Assembly (NCBI GenBank): GCA_030041515.1
Contig: JASHNS010000067.1
Coordinates: forward strand, 1 to 64,000
Length of the DNA: 64,000 nucleotides
Source of the DNA: Acidobacteriaceae bacterium
Lineage (GTDB): Bacteria; Acidobacteriota; Terriglobia; Terriglobales; Acidobacteriaceae
Direction: 5' to 3'
In this document: positions 1 to 7,614 of the stretch, one piece after another
Layout of the letters: the number at the start of each line of letters is the position of its first letter
Position numbering within the stretch: position 1 is the first letter of the stretch
The notes under the pieces: generated by a model
Databases searched by the model: none
Told to the model about the DNA's origin: nothing
The model's input: only the letters and a program-made list of their open reading frames with translations
Made by a program: the position numbers and the translations under genes

Positions 1-1953
1 GCTGAGGGGCATTCTCGCGCCGGGCTCATCCTGCTGCCGGGTGCCCCACTTCTGCCCGCATTTGGCAGAAGTGGGAAGGCACGACACCTGCTCGCGACAA
101 TCGCCTGCGCTGCAACCGTCATTCTCCTCGCGCTCTCCTACCCCTCGACCGTCGCCGGATCCCCGCAACCCTCCCTCGACATCACCGAACCCTACGCGTC
201 GCCCCTCGAACTCCTTACTTCTCCTGATGGATCGCAGCTCTACGTCCTCTGCGAAGGCACCGGCGATGTGCGCGTTCTCGATGCGGCGACTGGTCGCACG
301 CTGCGGATTATTCCCGTCGGCCACGACCCGCGCGGCTTTTCCTTCTCGCCCGACGGCCAACAGCTCTTCGTCACTAATTCCTGGGACGACACCCTCACCG
401 TCATCGATACAAAATCCGGGCGTGTGACGGCGACCTGGAACGCCGGATGGGAGCCCTCCAGCGTCGCCGAGGATCGCGCGGGGAAAACTCTCTTTATCGC
501 GGATCGCATCGGCAACGACGTTACGATCCTCGACGCAGCCACCGGCAAGCGGGAGGACACGCTGGAAGCCGGCCGCGGCGCCAGCTACATGGCGATGACC
601 GCCGATGGGCGCCGGCTCTATGTGACGCACGTCTACCCGAATCCCGGCCCATACCGCACGCCACCGCAGTCGGAAATCACCGTCATCGATCCGGCCACGG
701 AGCAGGTCGTCGATCGCATCCCCCTGCATTCCATCGCCGGCGCGTTCCACATTGCGCTCTCGCGTGACGGGCGGCTCGGCGTGGTCGCGGAGCTGCACCC
801 GAAGAACCTGATCCCGCTGGCGCACGTGGAGCACGGCTGGGTGTTTTCCGACACGCTCTCCGTTTTCGGCGCGGATGTGGGTCGACCTGTCGAGGTTCCG
901 CTCGATGAGATCGACCGCTACGACGCGTTCCCCTTCGGCGTCGCGATCGCGCCGGATCAGTCGCGCATCTACGTCACCAATGCCGGCTCGAATTGTGTCA
1001 CCGTCCTCTCCACGCAGCGAATGCTCGCGTACATCCGCGCGCACCGGCAACCTTTCGCCGAAGATTTGTCCGCCAGCGCCCATTACGTGATCGCTCGCGT
1101 TCCCGTGGGCAGGAATCCCCGCGGTCTCGTGCTCTCGCCGGACGGCGCGCAGCTCTACGTTGCGAATCGCCTCGACGACACCATCAGCGTGATCAGCACG
1201 CACACGCTGGAGGTCGCCCGTACCATCCGCCTCGCCGGCCCCAGCAACGTCACCGCCCTGCGTCGCGGCGAGCAAACCTTCTATTCGGCACAGTATGCGT
1301 TTCAGGGGCAGTTCGGCTGCTCCAACTGCCACATCGATTCGACCTTCGATGGCCTGCAATGGAACCTCGAGCCGGCCGGCTTCGGGCGAAACATCGTCGA
1401 CAACCGGGATCTGGAGGATTTGCGCGGTAAAACACGGTTCAAGTGGAACGGCAGCAATCCCTCCATCGCCGTCGAGTGCGGACCGCGCACGGAGACCTAC
1501 TTCTGGCGCTCGCAGAACTATGACGAGCGCACCTTGTCGGACCTGGTGCTGTACATCCGCAGCCTGCCCGCGCGGCCCGCACGATGGCTGGCGGCGGATC
1601 GACGCCTGACGCCGGCGCAGGAGCGCGGCCGCGCCATCTTCACGCGCACCGTGGATCATCTGGGTCAGCCAATCCCGCAGCGCGATCAGTGCGCCTATTG
1701 CCACAGCGGACCGAAGGGAACGAACCAGAAATCTTTCGACGTTGGAACGAAGGACCCCACCGATGACAGCGGTCTCTTCGACACGCCGCAGCTCACCAGC
1801 ATTGCGCTCACGGCGCCGTACCTGCACGATGGCCGCGCGCAGACGCTCGAAGAAATCTGGACCCTCTACAACCCGCAGGACCAGCACGGCCACACCAGCG
1901 ACCTGACCAAAGACGAGCTCAACGATCTGATCGAGTATTTGAGGACGCGATGA
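1..1953 (+). CDS. Beta-propeller di-heme cytochrome c (partial, 5' end outside window)
   Basis: The reading frame is open from the first base, so the start lies upstream. A hydrophobic export signal (codons near 85-170) precedes about 300 residues of YVTN-type propeller repeats with recurring SPDG and VTN-type motifs. The C-terminal third has two haem c sites, C-S-N-C-H at 1318 and C-A-Y-C-H at 1690, and the L-H-D-G segment near 1825 typical of MauG/cytochrome c peroxidase-like proteins. It is probably a periplasmic electron-transfer or peroxidase-like protein; the substrate is unknown. Its stop overlaps the next start (ATGA), so translation is probably coupled. A palindromic repeat is encoded in frame just before the signal peptide. 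The family call is firm; the reaction is not. Confidence 0.85.
   Translation, partial: AEGHSRAGLILLPGAPLLPAFGRSGKARHLLATIACAATVILLALSYPSTVAGSPQPSLDITEPYASPLELLTSPDGSQLYVLCEGTGDVRVLDAATGRTLRIIPVGHDPRGFSFSPDGQQLFVTNSWDDTLTVIDTKSGRVTATWNAGWEPSSVAEDRAGKTLFIADRIGNDVTILDAATGKREDTLEAGRGASYMAMTADGRRLYVTHVYPNPGPYRTPPQSEITVIDPATEQVVDRIPLHSIAGAFHIALSRDGRLGVVAELHPKNLIPLAHVEHGWVFSDTLSVFGADVGRPVEVPLDEIDRYDAFPFGVAIAPDQSRIYVTNAGSNCVTVLSTQRMLAYIRAHRQPFAEDLSASAHYVIARVPVGRNPRGLVLSPDGAQLYVANRLDDTISVISTHTLEVARTIRLAGPSNVTALRRGEQTFYSAQYAFQGQFGCSNCHIDSTFDGLQWNLEPAGFGRNIVDNRDLEDLRGKTRFKWNGSNPSIAVECGPRTETYFWRSQNYDERTLSDLVLYIRSLPARPARWLAADRRLTPAQERGRAIFTRTVDHLGQPIPQRDQCAYCHSGPKGTNQKSFDVGTKDPTDDSGLFDTPQLTSIALTAPYLHDGRAQTLEEIWTLYNPQDQHGHTSDLTKDELNDLIEYLRTR
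41..80. repeat. Family 1 palindromic repeat, copy A
   Basis: Perfect 12-base arms at 45-56 and 64-75 (CCCACTTCTGCC and its complement) surround a 7-base loop. The element is translated in frame within the upstream part of the propeller cytochrome, immediately before its signal peptide. The related copy at 1990-2020 has a paired base change in the stem, which keeps it intact. Confidence 0.8.
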
Positions 1954-3311
1954 AGAAGATAGCAATCGTCGCTGAGCTACCCCGGGTGCCCCACATCTGC
2001 CCGGTTTTGGCAGATGTGGGAGAACCGGGCGTCCCACAACCTGGCCTGAGCGCGCCGAAGGCGAGTCGAATGGCTCTGCTCGCTTCTGGCAGAAGTGGGA
2101 AGGCGCCACACCTCATTTCACGACCCCGTCCGGCTTTAACCCCTGCGCCTTGTATCAGGGCACGACTTCAGACCGGGGCCCCCGGCGCGCCAGCGCGCTG
2201 GGGTGGTCAGTCGTGCCGAATATGCCTCCAAAAAGTCTGGGCTTCAGCCCCTGTGCTTTTCGCCGCCTTCCTGATCATTCTCCTGCTGGTTTCATCCCTC
2301 GCCGCGCACTCCCAGAATGTTCCCCACTACCGCTTCGTGAACTACACAACCGCGAACGGCCTGCCCAACAACCACGTGTACTCGGTGCTCGTCGATGGCG
2401 ACCGCATCTGGGCCGGCACCGACGATGGCCTCGCCGAGCTCGACCACGGCCACTGGAAGATTTACACCCCTGCTGACGGCCTTGCCCAGCAGGCCGTGCT
2501 CTCCCTTGCTCTCGACCCACGCACCGGAGCCGTCTGGGCTGGAACCATGGGCGGCCTCAGCCGCATCTCCGCCGGCCGCATCGACACGTACACGCAGCTC
2601 AACTCCGGCCTCAGCAACAACGTCGTCTACGGCGTCGCCGTTCAGGGCGATGACGTCTGGGCCGCAACCGCCGCGGGCGCCTGCCGTCTGAATACCCGCA
2701 CCGGCACGTGGTCGCTCTACAACGAGCGCAACACGCCCATGCGGGAAATCTGGGCCTACGGCGTCTCCGCGGCGCCGGACAAAGTCTATTTCGCCATCTG
2801 GGGCAGCGGCCTGCTCGAGTACACGCAGAAGACGCACGCCTGGGATATCTATACCGATCCCGACGGCGAGAACGAAATCGTGCTGCTCAAAGATCAGGGC
2901 CTGATTCACGACATTACCTCGTCGGTCAGCTACGTCGATGGCGTCGTCTGGGTGTCCACTTACTTCGGCGATAGTCACTACGACGGCCGCTACTGGCATA
3001 ACTTCCTGACCAAAGACAGCGGACTGCCGAGTAACTTCACCAACTACATCAAGGGTGTCGATCGCAACCGCGCGTGGTTCTGCACGGACAAGGGCTTGGC
3101 GTACTACGACGGCACGAACTGGGCGGTCTATCGGCCATCGCTCGCGACTGGCAAGCCGGAGATGCTGGTCCGCGATGCCGCGGGCCGCGTCACCAGCATC
3201 CCCGTCACCACCGCCCCCGCCCATCACTACATTCTCGGCATTGATTTCCAGGGCAACGATATCTGGGTGGCGACGGCCCACGGCCTCAGCCACGGGATCT
3301 ATCAACCATAA
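1950..3311 (+). CDS. Exported Reg_prop-type beta-propeller protein
   Basis: The protein carries repeated two-component-regulator-propeller blades (repeated V-W-A-G/A-T and G-L-S motifs) of the kind found in the periplasmic sensor half of hybrid histidine kinases, but here without any kinase. A hydrophobic signal segment is encoded from about 2256. The frame is open from an ATG that overlaps the upstream stop, yet the first ~100 codons are almost entirely palindromic repeats. The functional start may therefore be the GTG at 2253, directly after the repeat, although no clear ribosome-binding site precedes it. It is followed 13 bases later by the RidA gene. The likely role is ligand or partner binding in the periplasm; the ligand is unknown. 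Confidence 0.75.
   Translation: MKKIAIVAELPRVPHICPVLADVGEPGVPQPGLSAPKASRMALLASGRSGKAPHLISRPRPALTPAPCIRARLQTGAPGAPARWGGQSCRICLQKVWASAPVLFAAFLIILLLVSSLAAHSQNVPHYRFVNYTTANGLPNNHVYSVLVDGDRIWAGTDDGLAELDHGHWKIYTPADGLAQQAVLSLALDPRTGAVWAGTMGGLSRISAGRIDTYTQLNSGLSNNVVYGVAVQGDDVWAATAAGACRLNTRTGTWSLYNERNTPMREIWAYGVSAAPDKVYFAIWGSGLLEYTQKTHAWDIYTDPDGENEIVLLKDQGLIHDITSSVSYVDGVVWVSTYFGDSHYDGRYWHNFLTKDSGLPSNFTNYIKGVDRNRAWFCTDKGLAYYDGTNWAVYRPSLATGKPEMLVRDAAGRVTSIPVTTAPAHHYILGIDFQGNDIWVATAHGLSHGIYQP
1986..2110. repeat. Family 1 repeat, copy B, plus a detached half-copy
   Basis: Arms at 1990-2001 and 2009-2020 (CCCACATCTGCC and its complement) pair perfectly. Relative to copy A the stem differs by a T-A to A-T swap on both sides. 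A second right half, identical to bases 64-80, lies at 2088-2104, so this is a composite or partly deleted pair of elements. Confidence 0.75.
2131..2252 (+). repeat. Family 2 two-hairpin repeat with a nested family 3 element
   Basis: Hairpin 1 has arms GGCACGACT (2159-2167) and AGTCGTGCC (2209-2217). Hairpin 2 is GGGCTTCAGCCC (2239-2250). The loop of hairpin 1 has been opened by a GC-rich palindromic insert (about 2173-2206) that closely resembles bases 5270-5310. The repeat ends exactly where the signal peptide of the propeller gene begins. Confidence 0.75.
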
Positions 3312-3324
3312 GGAGCAGCAGGCT

Positions 3325-3810
3325 ATGAATACCGCAGAGGAGTTATTAAGAGACATCGCGCATGGGTCCGTCGAGAAGTGCGCGATCGCCAACCGCAGCG
3401 TCCTGAACGAGGCGTTCGCCTACGCGAAACCCAGCTCCTTCTCGCGCGGCATGAGAATCGATCTCAGCGGCCTTGCCATCCTGCTCATCTCCGGCACGGC
3501 CAGCATCGATGAAAGCGGCCGCAGCATCCACATCGGCGACTTCCGCGCGCAGTGTCGCCGCACCTTCTCGAACATCACCGCGCTGCTCGCCAGCGAAGGC
3601 GCAACCTGGCACGACATTGTCCGCACCAGTTGCTATCTGCGCGACATCGACCGCGACTACGAAGCCTTCAATGAGGAGCGAACCGCCTTCTATCGCGAAC
3701 AGGGACTTGACCCGCTGCCGGCATCGACGGGCATCCAGGCCAAACTTTGCCGCCCCGAGCTCCTCGTCGAGATCGAAGCCATCGCGATGTTTCGCACCCA
3801 CAAGGAGTAG
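3325..3810 (+). CDS. RidA/YjgF-family protein
   Basis: The 161-residue product matches the RidA (YjgF/UK114) family, whose members deaminate reactive enamine/imine intermediates or have related roles. Recognisable features are the I-S-G-T-A-S segment near residue 55 and the C-terminal V-E-I-E-A-I-A strand. The start was chosen at the ATG 10 bases after AGGAG (3311-3315); upstream in-frame codons overlap the previous gene. It has an extended N-terminus compared with the usual ~130 residues. It lies between two exported-protein genes and 3 bases before the binding-protein gene, so it is almost certainly co-transcribed with them. Its substrate here is unknown. Confidence 0.8.
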   Translation: MNTAEELLRDIAHGSVEKCAIANRSVLNEAFAYAKPSSFSRGMRIDLSGLAILLISGTASIDESGRSIHIGDFRAQCRRTFSNITALLASEGATWHDIVRTSCYLRDIDRDYEAFNEERTAFYREQGLDPLPASTGIQAKLCRPELLVEIEAIAMFRTHKE

Positions 3811-3813
3811 CCC

Positions 3814-6099
3814 GTGCTTCGCCTCTTCAAATTCGGCGCTGTCACGCTGCTCGCCGCCACCGCGACCCTCTGCGCCCAAACCGTCCCCGCCGGTCCAGGC
3901 GCACCCACCCCCGGCCCGGGCTGCTCCTGCGGAGCGCATCCGCCGGGCATTCCCCCGCAGCGCACCGTCACGCCCTATGCGGGAACGCCCGCCGACCTCG
4001 AGCCTTTCGGCCATTTCGCCAGGCCGTACTACGAGAACTACACGCAGACGAACGTCTACACCGGCGCTGGCCGCCTCATCCCCGATCCTGCCAACGTCAC
4101 CGAAGTCCGCATCGGCTTCCTCGGCCCCATCGCGCGCCAGGCCGACCAGGTCTACGGCCTCGAAATGCTCCACGGCGCGCAGCTCGCCATCGACGAGGCC
4201 AACGCGCGCGGTGGCTACGGCGGCAAGCCCTTCCGCCTCCTCCTCCACGACGACTACACCAACTGGCAGTTCGCTGCGCAGCCCGGTGAAGCGCGCCCCA
4301 CGGACACCACGATCTGGGGCGCGCCCATTGACGCCGCCGTCCGGATGATCTACCAGGATCACGACTGGGCCATCTTCGGCTCCATCAGCTCGGAGTCGAC
4401 GCACATGGTGCTGCGCCTTGCGCTCAAAGCCGAGATCCCCATCGTCAACTCCGCTTCCACCGATCCGTCGCTCCCCGAGACCTACATCCCCTGGTACTTC
4501 ACCGATGTGCAGGACGATCGCGTCCAGGCCTACACGCTCGCGCGCCGCATCTTCACGGAACTCCGCCTCCGCCGCCCCGCGCTGCTCCGCGTCAACTCGC
4601 GCTACGGGCGCATGGGCGTGCCTAAATTCCGCGACGCGGCGCGCCGCCTCGGCCATCCCGTCGTCATCGAGCAGAAATACCTGCCCGGCCAAACCGATTT
4701 CCGCCGCGAGCTCCGCATCATCCAGCAGTCGCGCGCCGACGTCCTCGTCACCTGGGGCGACCAGCGGGAGACCGCCCTCATCCTTCGCCAGATGCGCGCC
4801 CTCGGCATGACCCAGCGCGTCTTCGGCAGTTCTCTCACGCTCGGCCCCGAGTTACTGGTCCAGGCGGGCGCGGCGGCGGAAGGATTCGAGGCCGTCGTTC
4901 CCTACGATCCCACGCGGCGCGACCCGCGCTGGCTCGCGTTCGAGCAGCAATACCACGCTCGCTACGGAGCGGAGCCGGAGCAGTTCTCCGCGCTCGCCTA
5001 CGACGCGATGAACATCCTGCTCCAGTCCATCTGTCGCGCCGGCCTCAACCGCGCGCGCATTCAGGACGCGCTCGATCAGGTCTACTCCTACGACGGCGTC
5101 ACCGGGCCCATGCTCTTCGATCCCAATAACAAGGACGTCAGCCCCATGTTCCTCGCCACCGTGCACGACGGCACAATCACCTATCGCCTCGCGAGCATGA
5201 CGTCGGGTGCCCCGCCCTTGTCCCCCGGCGTTGGGGACAGGGTGGGTGAAACGAGCGCCCCACCCTTGTCCGGGGCTCCCAGCGCGCCTGAAGTTGGCGC
5301 GGTGGGGTGGTTGTCCGAAGGACACGGTGGGCGAAGCGCGCAGCCTCCGGCCGCGAATGCCGGAAGCTCCTCGGATCAGGGGCCTTGTATCAGGGCACGA
5401 CTTCAGTCGTGCCGAACAGGCTACAAAACTGATCGGGCTTTAGCCCCTGAGAAAAGCGTCTCCAGTCCGTCCCCGTATGCCACCGTCGGCGAAGACGGCG
5501 TGACCTGCAACGGCCCCGCGCGCGCGGCGATGCCGCCAGCTCGCGCGACCGTCATCGTCTTCGGACCAGGTGCTCCGCGCGCGGCGAGTCCTGCGCGGAC
5601 CGCGATCAGGAAAAACGCTGTGGGACAGGGGCCTTGTATCAGGGCACGAGTTTACTCGTGCCGTAACTGCCTTAAAATGACTCCGGCTTTAGCCGCTGAG
5701 GCAAAAGATTGTTGGCCGTGGCACACCGTTGTCATCGACACCTCCCAAACCGGCTCCAACTGGGGCGCGGCGACCTCGGCTCTCGTCCAGGCCATTTCCA
5801 CCTCGGACATTCTCGCCATCGTCGCCCTCGACCGCGACTCCGCCCACCTCGCCGAGCAGCTCTCGCTCAAGAAATTCGTGCCCGTGCTCGCGCTCGCCGA
5901 CGACCGCGCTCTCACCTCGGCCAACATCCCCTGGATTTTCCGCCTTCCGACGCAGGCGGGACAGAACGAAGCGTTGCAGGTGCTTGCCGCCGCCGAGCGC
6001 CGCAGCGGTCCGAATCCGGAGAAGCTGCGGGATGTTCTGGCGTCGGGCCAGGATTTGGCCGGTGTGCGGTTCACCTCGACCGGCGAACCGGAAGAATAG
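3814..6099 (+). CDS. ABC-type substrate-binding protein (LivK-like) with repeat-filled linker and second partial module
   Basis: A GTG start follows AAGGAG (3802-3807). The product has a signal peptide, then a branched-chain-amino-acid-type periplasmic binding domain (about residues 95-465). The next ~170 residues, encoded by about 5204-5712, are made of palindromic repeats in frame. After them, residues ~640-761 resemble part of the first domain again: an I-P-W-I-F segment near 5930 corresponds to I-P-W-Y-F near 4490. The protein therefore looks like one full and one truncated binding module joined by repeat-derived sequence. At 761 residues it is about twice the usual ~400. No permease or ATPase gene is adjacent, so it may serve as a sensor or work with a transporter elsewhere. 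Confidence 0.75.
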   Translation: MLRLFKFGAVTLLAATATLCAQTVPAGPGAPTPGPGCSCGAHPPGIPPQRTVTPYAGTPADLEPFGHFARPYYENYTQTNVYTGAGRLIPDPANVTEVRIGFLGPIARQADQVYGLEMLHGAQLAIDEANARGGYGGKPFRLLLHDDYTNWQFAAQPGEARPTDTTIWGAPIDAAVRMIYQDHDWAIFGSISSESTHMVLRLALKAEIPIVNSASTDPSLPETYIPWYFTDVQDDRVQAYTLARRIFTELRLRRPALLRVNSRYGRMGVPKFRDAARRLGHPVVIEQKYLPGQTDFRRELRIIQQSRADVLVTWGDQRETALILRQMRALGMTQRVFGSSLTLGPELLVQAGAAAEGFEAVVPYDPTRRDPRWLAFEQQYHARYGAEPEQFSALAYDAMNILLQSICRAGLNRARIQDALDQVYSYDGVTGPMLFDPNNKDVSPMFLATVHDGTITYRLASMTSGAPPLSPGVGDRVGETSAPPLSGAPSAPEVGAVGWLSEGHGGRSAQPPAANAGSSSDQGPCIRARLQSCRTGYKTDRALAPEKSVSSPSPYATVGEDGVTCNGPARAAMPPARATVIVFGPGAPRAASPARTAIRKNAVGQGPCIRARVYSCRNCLKMTPALAAEAKDCWPWHTVVIDTSQTGSNWGAATSALVQAISTSDILAIVALDRDSAHLAEQLSLKKFVPVLALADDRALTSANIPWIFRLPTQAGQNEALQVLAAAERRSGPNPEKLRDVLASGQDLAGVRFTSTGEPEE
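5205..5335. repeat. Two family 1-type repeats, the second with a family 3 insert
   Basis: The first unit pairs CCCTTGTCCCC (5215-5225) with GGGGACAGGG (5233-5242). The second pairs 5255-5271 with 5320-5332 and contains in its loop the GC-rich palindrome at 5270-5310 that also occurs at 2173-2206. All of it is translated in frame in the binding-protein gene. Confidence 0.7.
5380..5452 (+). repeat. Family 2 two-hairpin repeat, in frame within a gene
   Basis: Hairpin 1 is GGCACGACT (5394-5402) with AGTCGTGCC (5405-5413). Hairpin 2 is GGGCTTTAGCCC near 5435-5446. The leading CCTTGTATCAGG motif is shared with the copies at 2148 and 5632. Confidence 0.8.
5628..5700 (+). repeat. Family 2 two-hairpin repeat, third copy
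   Basis: The layout is the same as at 5380, but stem 1 reads GGCACGAGT/ACTCGTGCC and stem 2 reads CGGCTTTAGCCG. Both differ from the other copy by compensatory base changes, so pairing rather than sequence has been kept. Confidence 0.8.
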
Positions 6100-6361
6100 G
6101 CCCCCACTCCGCGCAGAATCCGCACTCCAAACCAATAGCCTGTCATCCTGGGCGAGCCAGCCGAATTCGCGACTTCTTGCGCGATAGGGTGGGATGAGTG
6201 GTCTCCTCGTTGGCAACAGTCCCACTGATCCCTGCTCCCGCATTTCTGAGCTCTGTGCTCTGAGCCCTGCCTCGTTACTCCCGTACCCTCCGCCCGTCGC
6301 TTTCTCCTTGACCCAGCCTTCGCCGCGCGCCATCCTCAATGTGAGGGAAAAGTGTCTCCTG

Positions 6362-6390
6362 AAGGGCCGCCGCAAGCGGCCCTTTCGCTT
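6362..6390 (+). terminator. Intrinsic terminator
   Basis: The stem AAGGGCCGC/GCGGCCCTT with loop CGCAA is followed by TTCGCTT. The CCCTTTCGCTT end is the same as in the terminator at 62539. It probably ends the operon whose last gene stops at 6099, or a short transcript from this gap. Confidence 0.7.
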
Positions 6391-6404
6391 GGCTGGGCGG
6401 TAGA

Positions 6405-6465
6405 AGCCCCGGCCCTCGGGCCGGGGGGACAGCAGGCTTGTGACAGTCCCCGCCTTCAGGCGCGG
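6405..6465. repeat. Cluster of GC-rich hairpins
   Basis: CCCCGGCCC and GGCCGGGG pair around a 3-base loop at about 6407-6426. Then GGGGAC pairs with GTCCCC, and CCGCCTT is followed by an imperfect complement. The arrangement resembles other small palindromic elements in the window but is not the same family. Confidence 0.5.
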
Positions 6466-6490
6466 AAATTCGCAAACAAAGGACTTAGCG

Positions 6491-6513
6491 GGTAATACCC
6501 TCAGGGTATTACC
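6491..6513. repeat. Perfect 23-base palindrome
   Basis: Eleven-base arms (GGTAATACCCT and its complement) surround a single central C. The short centre makes an operator or protein-binding site more natural than an RNA hairpin. It lies downstream of both flanking genes, so no target gene is evident. Confidence 0.6.
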
Positions 6514-6593
6514 TTGGAAGTCCAGTTGATTCAGGAAGATGCCAGACACTGATCCTCGCAAAAAAATTCCCCGCCGCCGAGGATCGATCAGAT

Positions 6594-7592
6594 TTACGCG
6601 GGGACGAGGCGAGGCGCGGGGACAGGAACGGGGTGGGGCTTTTCCGCGTCGAGGGTGACGAGCTGCCAGGCGGAGCGGTCGCGGAGCAGACGCGAGACGA
6701 GCGCGGTGTGCATGGCGTGGCCGGCGCGCTCGGCGATGACGTGGCCGAGAATGTGATGGCCGGCAAGGGCGAGGTCGCCGATGAGGTCGAGGACCTTGTG
6801 GCGGGCACACTCATCCTGGAAACGGAGCGGGCCGTTCTGGACGCCGTCACGGGTGAGGACAATGACGCTCTCTTCCGTGGCGCCGCGGATGAGGCCCATG
6901 TCGCGGAGTTTCTGCTCGTCTTCGCGCCAGCCGAAGGTGCGGGCGGGGGCAATGTCGCGCTCATACGCCGTGGTGGCCAGATCGACGCGGCAGCTTTGGC
7001 GGCCGATGGGCGCGGGGAAATCGATGGAGTAGGAGACTGAGTAACCCTGGCCGGGATAGACGCCGATAAATTTGCCGCCCTCGCGGACTTCCACGTCTTT
7101 CAGGATGCGCAGATACTGACGGCGGCGGCGCTGAGCTTTGAGTCCGGCGCGACGGAAGGCGAGGGTGTAAGGCAGGGCGCTGCCGTCGAGGATGGGCAGC
7201 TCGAGATTGTCCAGCTCGACGATGACGTTGTCGATGCCCATGCCGAGGAGCGCGGAGAGGAGGTGCTCGGTGGTGGAGATGAGCACGCCCTGGCGCATGA
7301 GGCTGGTGGCGTAGCTCACGCGGGCCACGTTGCGGCCGGTGGCGGCGATTTCAAAGTTGTCGAGGTCGGTGCGGCGAAAGACAACGCCGGATCCGGCGGA
7401 GGCGGGGAGGACGCGCATCGTGACGGCCGCGCCGCTGTGGAGGCCGATGCCGGAGAACTCAACAGGTGCAGAGATGGTATGTTCCAGATGCGGCGAGTCG
7501 GGCAATGGATCCTCGGTGAAGGCATAGACTAACGCCGGCAGGACAAAGTTGCGGTGTGGCAAATTGGCCACAGTTTGGGTTCCGGAAGTCAC
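6594..7592 (-). CDS. lpxC: UDP-3-O-acyl-N-acetylglucosamine deacetylase
   Basis: LpxC is the zinc-dependent cytoplasmic enzyme that catalyses the committed step of lipid A synthesis. The family N-terminus (F-S-G-I-G-L-H, residues 46-52), the T-E-H zinc/catalytic motif at 108-110, H265-K-V-L-D269 and the later histidine in A-G-H-A-M-H (H292) are all visible. The length of 332 is somewhat above the usual ~300, because a GTG start gives about 30 extra residues; a downstream TTG is possible. It is divergent from the M20 peptidase gene, and the two 5' regions nearly touch. Confidence 0.95.
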   Translation of the reverse strand: MTSGTQTVANLPHRNFVLPALVYAFTEDPLPDSPHLEHTISAPVEFSGIGLHSGAAVTMRVLPASAGSGVVFRRTDLDNFEIAATGRNVARVSYATSLMRQGVLISTTEHLLSALLGMGIDNVIVELDNLELPILDGSALPYTLAFRRAGLKAQRRRRQYLRILKDVEVREGGKFIGVYPGQGYSVSYSIDFPAPIGRQSCRVDLATTAYERDIAPARTFGWREDEQKLRDMGLIRGATEESVIVLTRDGVQNGPLRFQDECARHKVLDLIGDLALAGHHILGHVIAERAGHAMHTALVSRLLRDRSAWQLVTLDAEKPHPVPVPAPRLVPA

Positions 7593-7614
7593 GGTACGTT
7601 TGGGGGCGACGGGG

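Larger units (their letters stand above)
6100..6592. other. Intergenic region between the convergent binding-protein gene and lpxC
   Basis: No convincing gene is present in these 493 bases. The region holds an intrinsic terminator (6362-6390), a cluster of GC-rich hairpins (6405-6465) and a perfect palindrome (6491-6513). It also has an 8-base inverted repeat (6551-6558 with 6578-6585) whose loop contains a run of seven T on the minus strand, just beyond the end of lpxC. Confidence 0.6.

Noticed and set aside
3346-4692. 448-residue minus-strand frame across RidA and the binding-protein gene
   Set aside because: It is antisense to two recognised genes and has a repetitive Ala/Gly/Val/Asp composition.
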